Of a DNA stretch of 64,000 bases, positions 8,774-17,478 are shown one piece after another. The position numbers and the translations under genes were made by a program. The DNA is from Paracoccus amoyensis (GTDB lineage Bacteria; Pseudomonadota; Alphaproteobacteria; Rhodobacterales; Rhodobacteraceae): assembly GCF_014490725.1 (NCBI RefSeq), contig NZ_JACOQL010000004.1:62001-126000 (forward strand), in the 5' to 3' direction. The notes under the pieces are model-generated. The model ran no database searches and had not been told where the DNA came from. It saw only the letters and a list, made by a program, of their open reading frames with translations. Every line of letters begins with the position of its first letter. The first letter of the stretch is position 1.

Positions 8774-9671
8774 CGGAAACTCCTTTCAGGCGCGGCAGTG
8801 CTTCGGGCGTCAAGGCAAAGGCCCAGCGGATCGCCCGGTTCACGGCCATGGGCAGAACCGACATATGGGTTTCATCAGAATAGGTTTCGTAGAACACGTG
8901 CAGCCCGCGACCGGCCAGCGCACGGGCCATGTTTTCGGCTGCCTGAACCGTACGGGTCTGTGTCTTTTCAACCATTCGCGCTGCTGCATCGGGCGCCCCA
9001 CGCTGAAACGGGGCCAGCTCAGCCCCCTCCCATTCCCCTGCGGACAGGTGGACGCGTGCCGCGCCTGATGTCGGATGAAAACGATCAAGATGGGCCTGCA
9101 GAAAACCGTTTTCCCAGGTGATCGCGGGGCTGGCAGCGATCCAGTTGGCAAAGGTATCGGGCTGCGTGAACAGCAGCCACAGCGTGAACAGCCCACCAAA
9201 GGAATGGCCAAACAGCGACTGCCGGGACAGGTCCAGCGGCAATTCCTCGGCCAGAAAGGCGCGGACATCCTGTTGCAGAAACCGGGCCATTTCGGCCCCG
9301 CCGCCGGTTTTGACGGGTGGTCCGCCCTCGTGGAAGGCGGGATAGGCCTGACCGGGAGGTGGACCCAGATCCCAACTGCGGCGGAAGGAATCATAAGCCT
9401 CATCCGTGGGATAGCCGACCGCGATCAGTGCACCCCAGCCGATATTGGTGCCCATTGGCCAGAAGGCCTGCGCACGCATCGCATCGACCGCCGTGCCGAT
9501 GACAGCGTTGCCATCCAGCAACCACAGGGCGGGCCAGCCGTTTTCGGGGGCGGGCACGGGCGGCACCCACAGAAAGACACGGCGAATATCGCCGGTCACG
9601 CTGTCGGCCAGGTCGAACCAGCGCGTTCCGCCGGAATCCGCCTGTCCCTTGGCGACGACGGTTACACTCAT
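8763..9671 (-). CDS. Siderophore esterase (IroE/Fes-like alpha/beta hydrolase)
   Basis: The 302-residue alpha/beta hydrolase of the esterase D family has the nucleophile motif GHSFGG near residue 153, a late acid residue and a C-terminal His in YSDETHMSV near residue 272. Family members open ester bonds of siderophores to release iron or recycle the ligand. No signal peptide is seen, so it should act in the cytoplasm after import. Its presence inside the biosynthetic operon is the main reason to think the product has ester links. It overlaps both neighbours (ATGA with the PLP-enzyme gene, 11 bases with the acyltransferase gene). Confidence 0.82.
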   Translation of the reverse strand: MSVTVVAKGQADSGGTRWFDLADSVTGDIRRVFLWVPPVPAPENGWPALWLLDGNAVIGTAVDAMRAQAFWPMGTNIGWGALIAVGYPTDEAYDSFRRSWDLGPPPGQAYPAFHEGGPPVKTGGGAEMARFLQQDVRAFLAEELPLDLSRQSLFGHSFGGLFTLWLLFTQPDTFANWIAASPAITWENGFLQAHLDRFHPTSGAARVHLSAGEWEGAELAPFQRGAPDAAARMVEKTQTRTVQAAENMARALAGRGLHVFYETYSDETHMSVLPMAVNRAIRWAFALTPEALPRLKGVSDAA

Positions 9672-10834
9672 GCAGCCACCGCCGTGGCACTATCCAATGC
9701 ATGGGTCAGGTCTGCCATCAGCTCCTCTGCCGGCTCCAATCCCGCAGCCAGCCTGATGCAGCGCGGGCTGACACCAAAGCGGCGGAAGGAATTGGCAGCC
9801 CCGGCCAGCCCACAGGCGGCGGCACCCGGCACGATCAGGCTTTCTGGCCCGCCCCAGCTGACGCCGATGCGAATCCGGCGCAGGGCATTGCAGAAGCGTT
9901 CGGGATCGACGCCGTCGGCCAGATCAAAGGCGAACAGGCCGCCGAAACCGCGCAATCCCTCGGGGCGATTGGCCAGCAGGGCGGGATGATGGATCCGTGT
10001 GACCGATGAGTGGGCTTCCAGCATCCGGGCCAGGGCCAGGCCGGTTTCCATGTGGCGCTGCATCCGCAGATCCAAGGTGCGCATCCCCCGCAAGATCAGG
10101 AAAGCATCCATTGGCGACATGCGACCGCCAAACAGATGCGTCGCTTCGTGGTCGATCTTGCGGATCAGATCGCGCGAACCGGCAACCAGACCGCCCAGAG
10201 TATCGCTGTGGCCCGACAGGTATTTCGAGGCCGCATGCACCATCAGATCAATGCCCAGATCGGCCGGTTTCTGAAAAATAGGCGTGGCCCAGCTGTTGTC
10301 GATGACCGACATGACGCCATGCTGCCGCGCTGCCGCGCCGATGGCGCGCAGGTCCTGCAACCGAAACGTCCACGAGGTCGGGCTTTCCAGATAAACCAGC
10401 CGCGCCCCCGGCAGCGCCTCGATCATGGCCTGCGTGTCGCTGCCATCGACATAGACCGTTTCAACGCCAAAGCGGGACAGCACGTTTTCAAACAGGCGAA
10501 ACGCGTCTGAATACAGATGTTCGACCGCTACGATCCGATCGCCGGATTTCACAAAAGGCATCACCGCCCCGCAGATTGCGGCCATGCCGGATGAAAAGCC
10601 ACGCGCGGCCTTGGTTCCTTCCATGCGGGCGATCAGCCCCTCTAATTCGCTGACGGTCGGATTGTCCCCACGCGAATAGATGAACCGGTCCGAGCGTCCG
10701 GCAAAGACATCCGCAATCTGGGAATAGCTGTCGAACAGGAAGGACGAGCTTTGAAAGATCGGCGGCGCGCTGGCGTCATGCGGAATTGTCGTCGCGGGTG
10801 TGATCAGATCGGGTTGATGCGGGGAAGATGTCAT
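9668..10834 (-). CDS. PLP-dependent enzyme of the cystathionine gamma-synthase/lyase family
   Basis: The 388-residue fold-type I enzyme has YSRGDNPTVSELE near residue 55 (phosphate-binding region) and the Schiff-base lysine in ASKYLSGHSDTLGG near residue 200. The ATG at 10834 was chosen over one 13 codons upstream because AGGAA lies seven bases before it. It is first in the four-gene siderophore operon and has its own ECF-type promoter. The usual family reactions are trans-sulfuration or gamma-elimination of sulfur amino acids. Why such an enzyme heads a hydroxamate operon is unclear: it could supply or modify the amino acid precursor, or act as a racemase-like or lyase activity. Family is secure, role is not. 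Confidence 0.8.
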   Translation of the reverse strand: MTSSPHQPDLITPATTIPHDASAPPIFQSSSFLFDSYSQIADVFAGRSDRFIYSRGDNPTVSELEGLIARMEGTKAARGFSSGMAAICGAVMPFVKSGDRIVAVEHLYSDAFRLFENVLSRFGVETVYVDGSDTQAMIEALPGARLVYLESPTSWTFRLQDLRAIGAAARQHGVMSVIDNSWATPIFQKPADLGIDLMVHAASKYLSGHSDTLGGLVAGSRDLIRKIDHEATHLFGGRMSPMDAFLILRGMRTLDLRMQRHMETGLALARMLEAHSSVTRIHHPALLANRPEGLRGFGGLFAFDLADGVDPERFCNALRRIRIGVSWGGPESLIVPGAAACGLAGAANSFRRFGVSPRCIRLAAGLEPAEELMADLTHALDSATAVAA

Positions 10835-10887
10835 TCGATCATTCCTGATATCGGACAAGGACCGGGTGTTCACCCTGGTTTCCCTGA

Positions 10888-10915
10888 CAGGACGCGCGTC
10901 GTGGATGGAAATTCA
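10888..10915 (-). promoter_or_regulatory. Predicted ECF-sigma promoter of the PLP enzyme-esterase-acyltransferase-hydroxylase operon
   Basis: On the minus strand: GGGTGAATTT, with TGAAT at 10915-10911, then exactly 16 bases, then CGTCCTG at 10894-10888. This is the same layout as the mbtH and receptor promoters and close to the PvdS type TAAAT-N16/17-CGT. The start codon is 54 bases downstream. Confidence 0.65.
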
Positions 10916-10943
10916 CCCATAAGGCGAGATTTTTTCGAATCCC

Positions 10944-10972
10944 GGTGAATTTTCGGCCTTGGGACGCGTCCC
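10944..10972 (+). promoter_or_regulatory. Predicted ECF-sigma promoter of mbtH-NRPS
   Basis: GGTGAAT at 10944-10950, 16 bases, then CGTCCC at 10967-10972, 30 bases before the mbtH start. It is divergent from the promoter at 10888-10915. The -10-like part lies within an 18-base perfect palindrome (10958-10975). Confidence 0.65.
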
Positions 10973-10975
10973 AAG
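10958..10975. promoter_or_regulatory. Perfect 18-bp palindrome over the mbtH promoter
   Basis: CTTGGGACG is followed directly by its reverse complement CGTCCCAAG. It covers the proposed -10 element, so a dimeric regulator bound here would block or modulate transcription. It could also be a chance result of the CGTCCC element itself being mirrored. No matching copy was noticed at the other two ECF-type promoters. Confidence 0.45.
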
Positions 10976-11001
10976 AACGAAGCATCCGAACGAGGTTCGA
11001 C

Positions 11002-11205
11002 ATGACCCAACCGATTCCCGCCCAGCCACTATGGCGTGTGCTGCGCAACCATGAAGGGCGGTATTCGCTGGCCCTGTTCCATCATGACATCCCCGCAGGC
11101 TGGCAACAAATCGGTATGCCCGCGTCCAAAACCGACTGTTTGCAGCGCATCGCGCAGGACTGGACGGATATGCGGCCAAACAACCTGAAGGAGATCATGG
11201 CATGA
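11002..11205 (+). CDS. MbtH-like protein (NRPS adenylation-domain partner)
   Basis: The 67-residue protein has the MbtH hallmarks: an N-terminal region with N-HEGRYSLA, the PAGW motif, and Cys/Trp-containing C-terminal part ending DWTDMRPNNL. MbtH proteins bind the adenylation domain and are often needed for its solubility or activity. The ATG at 11002 follows CGAGG with six bases between. The stop overlaps the NRPS start (ATGA), so the two are made together. Confidence 0.93.
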   Translation: MTQPIPAQPLWRVLRNHEGRYSLALFHHDIPAGWQQIGMPASKTDCLQRIAQDWTDMRPNNLKEIMA

Positions 11206-14200
11206 GCAAGGATTTTCTTTTGCCGCCGGGTCGCAAGTTGAATTCGGTCGAACGCCGCATCTTTGCGCATGAACAGGTGGGCGAATTGGCCCCTTTCGCG
11301 CCCGAAATTCTGGCGCTGCAATTTGATGACAGCCATGACCCTGCACAGCTGATCAGCGCGATCGAAAACGTGCTGTCGCAGCATCCGGCCTTTACCGCGC
11401 GGTTTGCCACTTTGCCGGGCGGTGATGCACTGCGCCATCAGGACGGGCAAACGGTTCTGGTCTATCACAAGGCCGGGCACAAGGCCGGAACCGCCGATCA
11501 GGCGCTGGCCTTTGCCCGTGATTTGCGCCCGGCCATCGCAGCCAAGCCTGCCTATGCCGATCTTTGGACCGATGGGCAGGGCGGGCATGTGTTGACATTG
11601 GTGATCCATCCCATTCTTGGCGACGATGGCTGTTTCGCCTCGGTCGAGGGAATGTTGTCGCAGTTTTTGGCAGGCGATGATCTGGTCGCCTTGCCCGTGC
11701 CCAACGCTGACGACCTGTCGCGAACCGAACGTGCCGCGCGGCTGGCATGGTGGGCCGATCAGATGGACAATCATGCCATTGCGCGCCTGCCTCATCGTGC
11801 CGAACCGACCGGCAGCACCGCCCGTTTTCAGGTCCAGCTTGATCTGGATGCCGACCTGTCGCAAGCGATCCGTCAGGCGGGTGCCGAAACTACGATATCC
11901 GCGGCGATGTCGCTGTTATTGTCGCGCTATGGCGGGCAATCCGCGCTGCGATTTGCAATTGGGATCAATGCTGCTGACACGACCGTGCGCAGTGGAAATC
12001 TGCTGCCGCTTTGTCTTGGCCCGGATTTGACGACCGGGTTTCAGGCCGCGCTGACGGCGATGCGAACCTATTGGCATCGGGCACAGGCGAACGCCCTGCC
12101 GTCCGAGCTTTTGGTGCAAGAGCGGCTGACCCGCGAAAACGCCGACCCGCTGCCCTTGGGCGCGATTTCGCTGCATTGCCAAGCCTTTCGCCCGTTGCCA
12201 TCCGGCGTGACGCGGTTGCAGCGCCCGCGGCCACCCTCGGCCGAGGAAATGGTGCTGACCGCCGAAGACCGTGGCCACGTGATCCGCATGACAGCGAATG
12301 CCCGGCAAGGGTTGCTGGAACCGGCATTGGTGCAACGGATGCTGACGCATCTGCAGCGGATACTGCAACAGGGGCTGGCCCAGCCGGACGCACCCGTTGG
12401 CCGTATGCCGCTGCTGTCACAGCAGGAACTGGCCGATCTTTCCGCCCCTTATCCTGACGACACCCCTGCCGACCCGCGGGCGACGCATGAAATCATTGCG
12501 GCCCATGCGGCAAGGGTGGCCGACAAGGTGGCCATCATCTGTGGCGATACGCAGATCACCCATGGCGACATGGACGCCCGCGCAAACGCCCTGGCGCACC
12601 GGCTGATCTCGATGGGTGTCGGTGCCGAGGTTCCGGTCGCCATCATGGTTGAACGTGGGGCCGAGGCGATCATTGCGATTCTGGCGGCGCTGAAAGCCGG
12701 CGGGGCCTATATCCCGGTCGAGCCTGACCACCCTGCCAGCCGCAATCACCACATCCTGACCGATGCGGGGGTGCGCGTCGTGCTGACCCGCCGCCAGTAT
12801 CGCGACAAGCTGCCCGACGGGCTAAGCGCCGAAATCCTGTGTCTTGAGGACGTCACCGATCCGCCCCGCAGCGATGCGCCGGATGTCACGATCCACCCGG
12901 ATCAGTTGGCCTACATCATGTATACCTCTGGCTCGACCGGGAAGCCCAAGGGCGTTGCCGTCGAACATGGCCCGCTGTCCCATCACAACCAGACCACAGC
13001 CCGCGTCTATGAAATGAGTGAAGAAAGCCGCGAGCTGCCCTTTCTGCCGTTTTCGTCGGATGGAGGGCATGAACGCTGGATGGTTCCGCTGATGATGGGC
13101 GGATCGGTCGTGGTGCCCGATGGGCCGCTGTGGACGCCCGAGCAGACGTTGAATGCGATGCGCGAACATGGCTGCAACAATGCCTCGATCCCGACGACCT
13201 ATCTGCAGCAGCTTGCCGAATGGGCCGAGCAGACGGATTCCGCCCCACCGATGCGGCTGTATTCCTTTGGTGGCGAAGGGTTGGCGCAATCGACCTTTGA
13301 TCTGCTCAGCCGATCGCTGAATGCGAAACTTCTGATCAACGGCTATGGCCCGACCGAAACCATCATGACGCCGATGGTCTGGAAGGTGCAGGCAGGCACG
13401 AAATTCGAAGGCGTCTATGCCCCGATCGGTCGCGCTGTCGGGGATCGCCGCGCCTATGTGCTGGACGCCGAGATGATGCCCTGTCCGCAAGGCGCCGTGG
13501 GCGAGGTTTATCTGGGCGGCACGGGGGTTGCGCGGGGCTATGTCGGCAAGCCCGACGTGACTGCGGATCGTTTTGTCCCCGACCCGTTCGGTCCCGAACT
13601 GGACGGCACATCCGGCGCGCGGCTGTATCGCACCGGCGATCTGGGCCGCTGGCGCGAGGATGGCACAATCGAATTTGTCGGACGCGTCGATCTGCAGGTC
13701 AAGATCAACGGCTATCGGATCGAACCCGGCGAAATCGAAGCCGCGCTGCTGGCCCAACCGCTTGTGTCCGAGGCGTTGGTGTTGCTGCGCGAGGATGGCG
13801 GGACCAAACGGCTGATCGCCTATGTCACCGGCCCGGAGGCAGACGACCCCGCCAGCGGAGATGCGCTGTTGGCCGCATTGTCCGCCAAGCTGCCCCGGCA
13901 CATGCTGCCCGAGGCTGTGATGGTCCTGGACCGCATGCCCACCAATCCCAATGCCAAACTTGATCGCGCGGCGCTGCCTTTGCCAGAAAACCGCAGCCGT
14001 GCCGCCAAGGGCGTGCCCGCCGAGGGCGAGGCCGAGCAGCAGATATTGGCAATCTGGCGTGATCTGATTGATGCGCCCGCCATGGGGGTCACCGATGATT
14101 TCTTTGCCATGGGGGGACGGTCGCTGACGGCGTTGAAGGCTCTGGCGCGGATGCGTCAGTTGTGGCCCGACCGCGCCCTGACCATTGCCGATCTGTTTGA

Positions 14201-15083
14201 TGCCCCGACCGTGCGCGGCATCGCCCAGCGGATCAGCGACACGGGTCAAACCGGCCGTTCCGCCATCGCCCTGCGGCGCACAGGCACGCAGCCACGGCTT
14301 TACTGTTTTCCGGGTCTGCTTGTGTCAACGCGCGAATATCTGCGCCTGACCGATTATCTTGGTGCCGACCAGCCAGTGACCGGTTTCCTGTGTCACTCCC
14401 TGAATGAGGAAAAGCGACTGAATGTCTCGGTCGCGGATGTGGTGGCGGAGTATGTCGATCATATCCGGCGCGAAAGCGCGGGACAGCCCTGCGCTTTCCT
14501 TGGCTGGTCATGGGGGGGCCTGCTGGCATGGGAAGCGGCGCGGCAGTTGCAGGGGCAGGTTGATCTGCGTCTGATCGGCATGGTCGATGTCTGCGATCTG
14601 GGCCGCGATTTCACGCCCGGTGCCGATCCCGAATTTGCGCCCGGCGAACGGGATCAGTTGGAGCGGGAATTGCAGGAGTGGCTGGGAAAAACCAGGATGC
14701 GCCCGCAATGGGACCGGCTGATTCAGGCGATGGACGCCGAGTGCTATGCCCAGTTCCTGCGCTTCATCGGGAATGAGGCTGAGCCGTTGCCCTTTGACGG
14801 CCCCGAAATCTCTAGCCGAGAGCATACTTTCTGGGTGCTGATCGACAATGCACTGGTCTTTCGCAGGCACCGGGTCGAGGCGCTGGACGTTCCCGTTGCA
14901 TCCTTCAGCGCGGGTGACAGCCTTAGCCGCGGGCTGAACCTGATCGACTGGCGCAGGCTGTCTGTGGGCGCAACCCCGGCAGACATCGTCAGCGGCACCA
15001 ACCACCTGCACATCATCGGCGAACGCGCCTTCCACGAGCGTTTCAAGACGCGACTGGATGCGGCCTTTGCGGGTGTGGGCTAG
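11202..15083 (+). CDS. Single-module siderophore NRPS (degenerate C - A - PCP - TE)
   Basis: 1293 residues. A condensation-like region occupies about 10-395. The adenylation domain is about 410-930, with YTSGSTGKPKG (574-584), YGPTET (715-720), YRTGDLGRW (809-817), a GRVDLQVKINGYRIEPGE stretch from 827, and the late Lys in NPNAKLDR (919). The carrier domain has GGRSL with Ser 974, and the thioesterase has GWSWGG with Ser 1103 and likely His 1268. In the C domain, HHxxxDG reads HPILGDD (136-142), so the second, catalytic His is Pro. In the A domain, core A4 reads FSSDGGHE, without the usual FDxS. As with EntF and VbsS, one module ending in TE implies repeated use and release as an oligomer, often a macrolactone. 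Substrate is inferred as N-acyl-N-hydroxy-ornithine or lysine. Confidence 0.9.
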   Translation: MSKDFLLPPGRKLNSVERRIFAHEQVGELAPFAPEILALQFDDSHDPAQLISAIENVLSQHPAFTARFATLPGGDALRHQDGQTVLVYHKAGHKAGTADQALAFARDLRPAIAAKPAYADLWTDGQGGHVLTLVIHPILGDDGCFASVEGMLSQFLAGDDLVALPVPNADDLSRTERAARLAWWADQMDNHAIARLPHRAEPTGSTARFQVQLDLDADLSQAIRQAGAETTISAAMSLLLSRYGGQSALRFAIGINAADTTVRSGNLLPLCLGPDLTTGFQAALTAMRTYWHRAQANALPSELLVQERLTRENADPLPLGAISLHCQAFRPLPSGVTRLQRPRPPSAEEMVLTAEDRGHVIRMTANARQGLLEPALVQRMLTHLQRILQQGLAQPDAPVGRMPLLSQQELADLSAPYPDDTPADPRATHEIIAAHAARVADKVAIICGDTQITHGDMDARANALAHRLISMGVGAEVPVAIMVERGAEAIIAILAALKAGGAYIPVEPDHPASRNHHILTDAGVRVVLTRRQYRDKLPDGLSAEILCLEDVTDPPRSDAPDVTIHPDQLAYIMYTSGSTGKPKGVAVEHGPLSHHNQTTARVYEMSEESRELPFLPFSSDGGHERWMVPLMMGGSVVVPDGPLWTPEQTLNAMREHGCNNASIPTTYLQQLAEWAEQTDSAPPMRLYSFGGEGLAQSTFDLLSRSLNAKLLINGYGPTETIMTPMVWKVQAGTKFEGVYAPIGRAVGDRRAYVLDAEMMPCPQGAVGEVYLGGTGVARGYVGKPDVTADRFVPDPFGPELDGTSGARLYRTGDLGRWREDGTIEFVGRVDLQVKINGYRIEPGEIEAALLAQPLVSEALVLLREDGGTKRLIAYVTGPEADDPASGDALLAALSAKLPRHMLPEAVMVLDRMPTNPNAKLDRAALPLPENRSRAAKGVPAEGEAEQQILAIWRDLIDAPAMGVTDDFFAMGGRSLTALKALARMRQLWPDRALTIADLFDAPTVRGIAQRISDTGQTGRSAIALRRTGTQPRLYCFPGLLVSTREYLRLTDYLGADQPVTGFLCHSLNEEKRLNVSVADVVAEYVDHIRRESAGQPCAFLGWSWGGLLAWEAARQLQGQVDLRLIGMVDVCDLGRDFTPGADPEFAPGERDQLERELQEWLGKTRMRPQWDRLIQAMDAECYAQFLRFIGNEAEPLPFDGPEISSREHTFWVLIDNALVFRRHRVEALDVPVASFSAGDSLSRGLNLIDWRRLSVGATPADIVSGTNHLHIIGERAFHERFKTRLDAAFAGVG

Positions 15084-15097
15084 GGCAATCGCTGATA

Positions 15098-15135
15098 TGA
15101 AACAGGCGGGCCGAATTTACGGCCCGCCTGTTTCA
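15098..15135. terminator. Bidirectional terminator hairpin between NRPS and receptor genes
   Basis: A perfect 16-bp stem (left arm TGAAACAGGCGGGCCG) with the 6-base loop AATTTA, placed between two converging genes, 14 bases from each stop. The outer pairs supply A/T-rich flanks on both strands, so it can end transcription both ways. Confidence 0.85.
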
Positions 15136-15149
15136 GTTCATCAGGAAAC

Positions 15150-17321
15150 TTAGAAGCTGCGGGACAGTGTCAGCGTCGCATTGCGACCAGCCCCGCTGAT
15201 GCAGCCAACCGACGTATCACAGGTTGCATAATATTCCTTGTCCAGAACATTGTTGACATTCAGGGCCACGGTATAATCGTCCCATTCATAATGCACGGCC
15301 ATGTCGACCAGTGTATATGACGCGACCTGCCGTGTATTTCCATTGTCGCCATAGCTGGAGCCGATATAGCGCAGGCCACCACCAAGACTTAGCCCGTCCA
15401 TCGTATTCTGAAAATCATAGTCCATCCAGAGCGAGGCCTGATGACGTGGTGCACGTGCGGTCAAATTGCCTTCATCGCCGTCCTGGGACCGAGTAATTTT
15501 CGGATCAAGATAGGTATAGCCCGCGATCAGGGAAAACCGATCGCTCAGCGCTCCGCGTGCTTCAAGTTCTAACCCGCGATGTCGAACCTCGCCCGTCTGG
15601 ATAGAGAATTGGGGATGGTCCGGGTCACTGGTCAGCACGTTGGTCTTGGTAATTTCGAACAGGGCTGCCGACAGCATCATGTTGCCATCCGTGGGAACAT
15701 AACGCAGGCCAACTTCATACTGCTTGCCTTCGGTAGGTTCGAACTGCGAGCCATCGAATTTTTGACCGATATTGGTGGTGAAGCTTTCCGTATAGCTGGC
15801 GTAGGGAACAAAGCCGTTACCCATATCATAGGTCAGACCCAGTAAGCCGGTAGTAGCCGTATCTTTTTGACGAGCAGTTGAATCCGTCAGCCGATTGTAG
15901 GCCTTATTTTCGACCCAAGCGCGGCGTAGGCCGGCTGTAACGGACACACCGTTTTGCAACTTCAGATGATCCTGCAAATACACGCCCTTTTCGGTCACCA
16001 CAGTGCGTGAGTTCTGATAGATCGCCGGATAGGTGACGTCGAAATCATAGCTTGGGTTGCGAATGTCGATCTGGTAGCTGGCGTCATATGCAGACGTTCC
16101 GTCCACTTCCTGTCGGACATAATCGGCGCCGAACAGCAGCGTATTGTCACCGCCAGCAAGTTTCGAACGATATTCGATCTGATTGTCCAGCGCCGTATGA
16201 CGAGCAACCTCATCGACTGCGAAGGCTGCGTAGTTCATGGAATCCTCAGTGGGATTCCAATCCGGGTCATGCATTCCGTTGAAGTAAAGATGACGATAGT
16301 CGGTGCGTTGACGTGCATAGCGGAAGTTCTGACGCAGGGTGAGTTGTTCAGTCAGATCGTGCCGTGCCTGCCATCCAATGCTTGTTTGCTCGGTGGCGAA
16401 CCGGTTGAAGTCATGCTGACTATCGGTGAAGTCATAGGGCAGATCGCCATAGCTTGCCGGATAGTCTTCGCCCGCCACTGGAAGGAAAACGTTCGGCGTT
16501 CGGTCATCCTTCTGCCAGTGCCCAAGCAGGGTGACAGAAGTCCGGTCCGTCGGTTCCCATGTCAGGCCCAGGGCAACCATATCTCGATCATCCTCGGATC
16601 CCTCGATCTCGCTGGCACCGTCGCGCTTCAGCGCCGTCAGACGCCATGCCAATGTCTTGTCCTTGTCCAATGCACCGCCGGCATCCAACCCGATCGATGC
16701 GGTGTCATGCGAACCATAGGAAAGCTGCGCTTCGGCGAATTGATCGAATACGGGACGCTTGGTTATGATGTTGATCATTCCGGCCGCGTCGTTTGAGCCA
16801 TACACGACAGAAGCTGGACCCCGCAGCACATCGATCCGTTCGATCATGTAGGGGTCAATTACGAAACCGGTGAAGTTCTGTGCCTTTGACGACAGCCCGT
16901 CGCGATAGATGCCACTGGTTCCCAAATCGAAGCCACGGATCAGGAATTGATCGTAACGGTCATCGACGCCCCAGATGCCAGAGGTGACGCCGGGCACATA
17001 GGCGACCGCTTCATCCACGTTTGTCGGCGCCCGATCCTGCAACTCTTCTGATGTGACGACAGACACGGATTGCGGGATTTCCGTCAACGGCGCACCTGAC
17101 TTAAGACCGGTCGCTGTGCTCGTCGCCAGATAGCCATCGATGGCGCCAGTGTATTGCTGGCCTGCACGCAATGTAATCGGTGCCAGCACATAAGGCTCTT
17201 CAGCCGTGCCCTCTTGCGCGGTTGCCTGCATCGGCAGGCCAAGTGCGACCAGCGCAGTCGTGCGGAACAGGATCAGCGACAGGTGGCTGCGGCGTCGCAT
17301 GGTTGAAATCTCAGCAGTCAT
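15150..17321 (-). CDS. TonB-dependent siderophore receptor (outer membrane)
   Basis: 723 residues. After a long signal peptide (basic MRRRS then a hydrophobic stretch ending ATAQ) comes the plug domain, with IPQSVSVVTSEEL near residue 85, VLRGPASVVYGSNDAAGMINI near 165, and a 22-strand barrel ending in the outer-membrane signature LSRSF (C-terminal Phe). There is no 70-80 residue STN signalling domain before the plug. It should carry the ferri-siderophore into the periplasm. GAGGAA abuts the first ATG, and a second ATG seven codons on is possible. An ECF-type promoter lies upstream at 17453-17478. It is next to the NRPS and the importer, so it is probably the cognate receptor. Confidence 0.95.
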   Translation of the reverse strand: MTAEISTMRRRSHLSLILFRTTALVALGLPMQATAQEGTAEEPYVLAPITLRAGQQYTGAIDGYLATSTATGLKSGAPLTEIPQSVSVVTSEELQDRAPTNVDEAVAYVPGVTSGIWGVDDRYDQFLIRGFDLGTSGIYRDGLSSKAQNFTGFVIDPYMIERIDVLRGPASVVYGSNDAAGMINIITKRPVFDQFAEAQLSYGSHDTASIGLDAGGALDKDKTLAWRLTALKRDGASEIEGSEDDRDMVALGLTWEPTDRTSVTLLGHWQKDDRTPNVFLPVAGEDYPASYGDLPYDFTDSQHDFNRFATEQTSIGWQARHDLTEQLTLRQNFRYARQRTDYRHLYFNGMHDPDWNPTEDSMNYAAFAVDEVARHTALDNQIEYRSKLAGGDNTLLFGADYVRQEVDGTSAYDASYQIDIRNPSYDFDVTYPAIYQNSRTVVTEKGVYLQDHLKLQNGVSVTAGLRRAWVENKAYNRLTDSTARQKDTATTGLLGLTYDMGNGFVPYASYTESFTTNIGQKFDGSQFEPTEGKQYEVGLRYVPTDGNMMLSAALFEITKTNVLTSDPDHPQFSIQTGEVRHRGLELEARGALSDRFSLIAGYTYLDPKITRSQDGDEGNLTARAPRHQASLWMDYDFQNTMDGLSLGGGLRYIGSSYGDNGNTRQVASYTLVDMAVHYEWDDYTVALNVNNVLDKEYYATCDTSVGCISGAGRNATLTLSRSF

Positions 17322-17452
17322 TTCCTCACCAGAATTTTTTGCGCAAGCGGATGCGCGAGAGAGCGGACGAATGGAAATAAGCGCAAGATAGGGGGCGTCC
17401 CGTTGCCTAAGGCCGGCCCCTGTCTTGCGTTTGGCTTTCCCCTCACAGCCAT

Positions 17453-17478
17453 GACGATGACCGACACGAAAAATTCAC
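17453..17478 (-). promoter_or_regulatory. Predicted ECF-sigma promoter of the TonB-dependent receptor
   Basis: On the minus strand: GTGAAT (17478-17473), 16 bases after TGAAT, then CGTC (17456-17453). It has the same spacing as the two promoters at 10888-10972 and lies about 130 bases upstream of the start codon. Confidence 0.62.

Noticed and set aside
12822-14249. A 475-residue minus-strand frame inside the NRPS gene
   Set aside because: Same reason: it mirrors the adenylation domain, has no domain of its own and no ribosome site.
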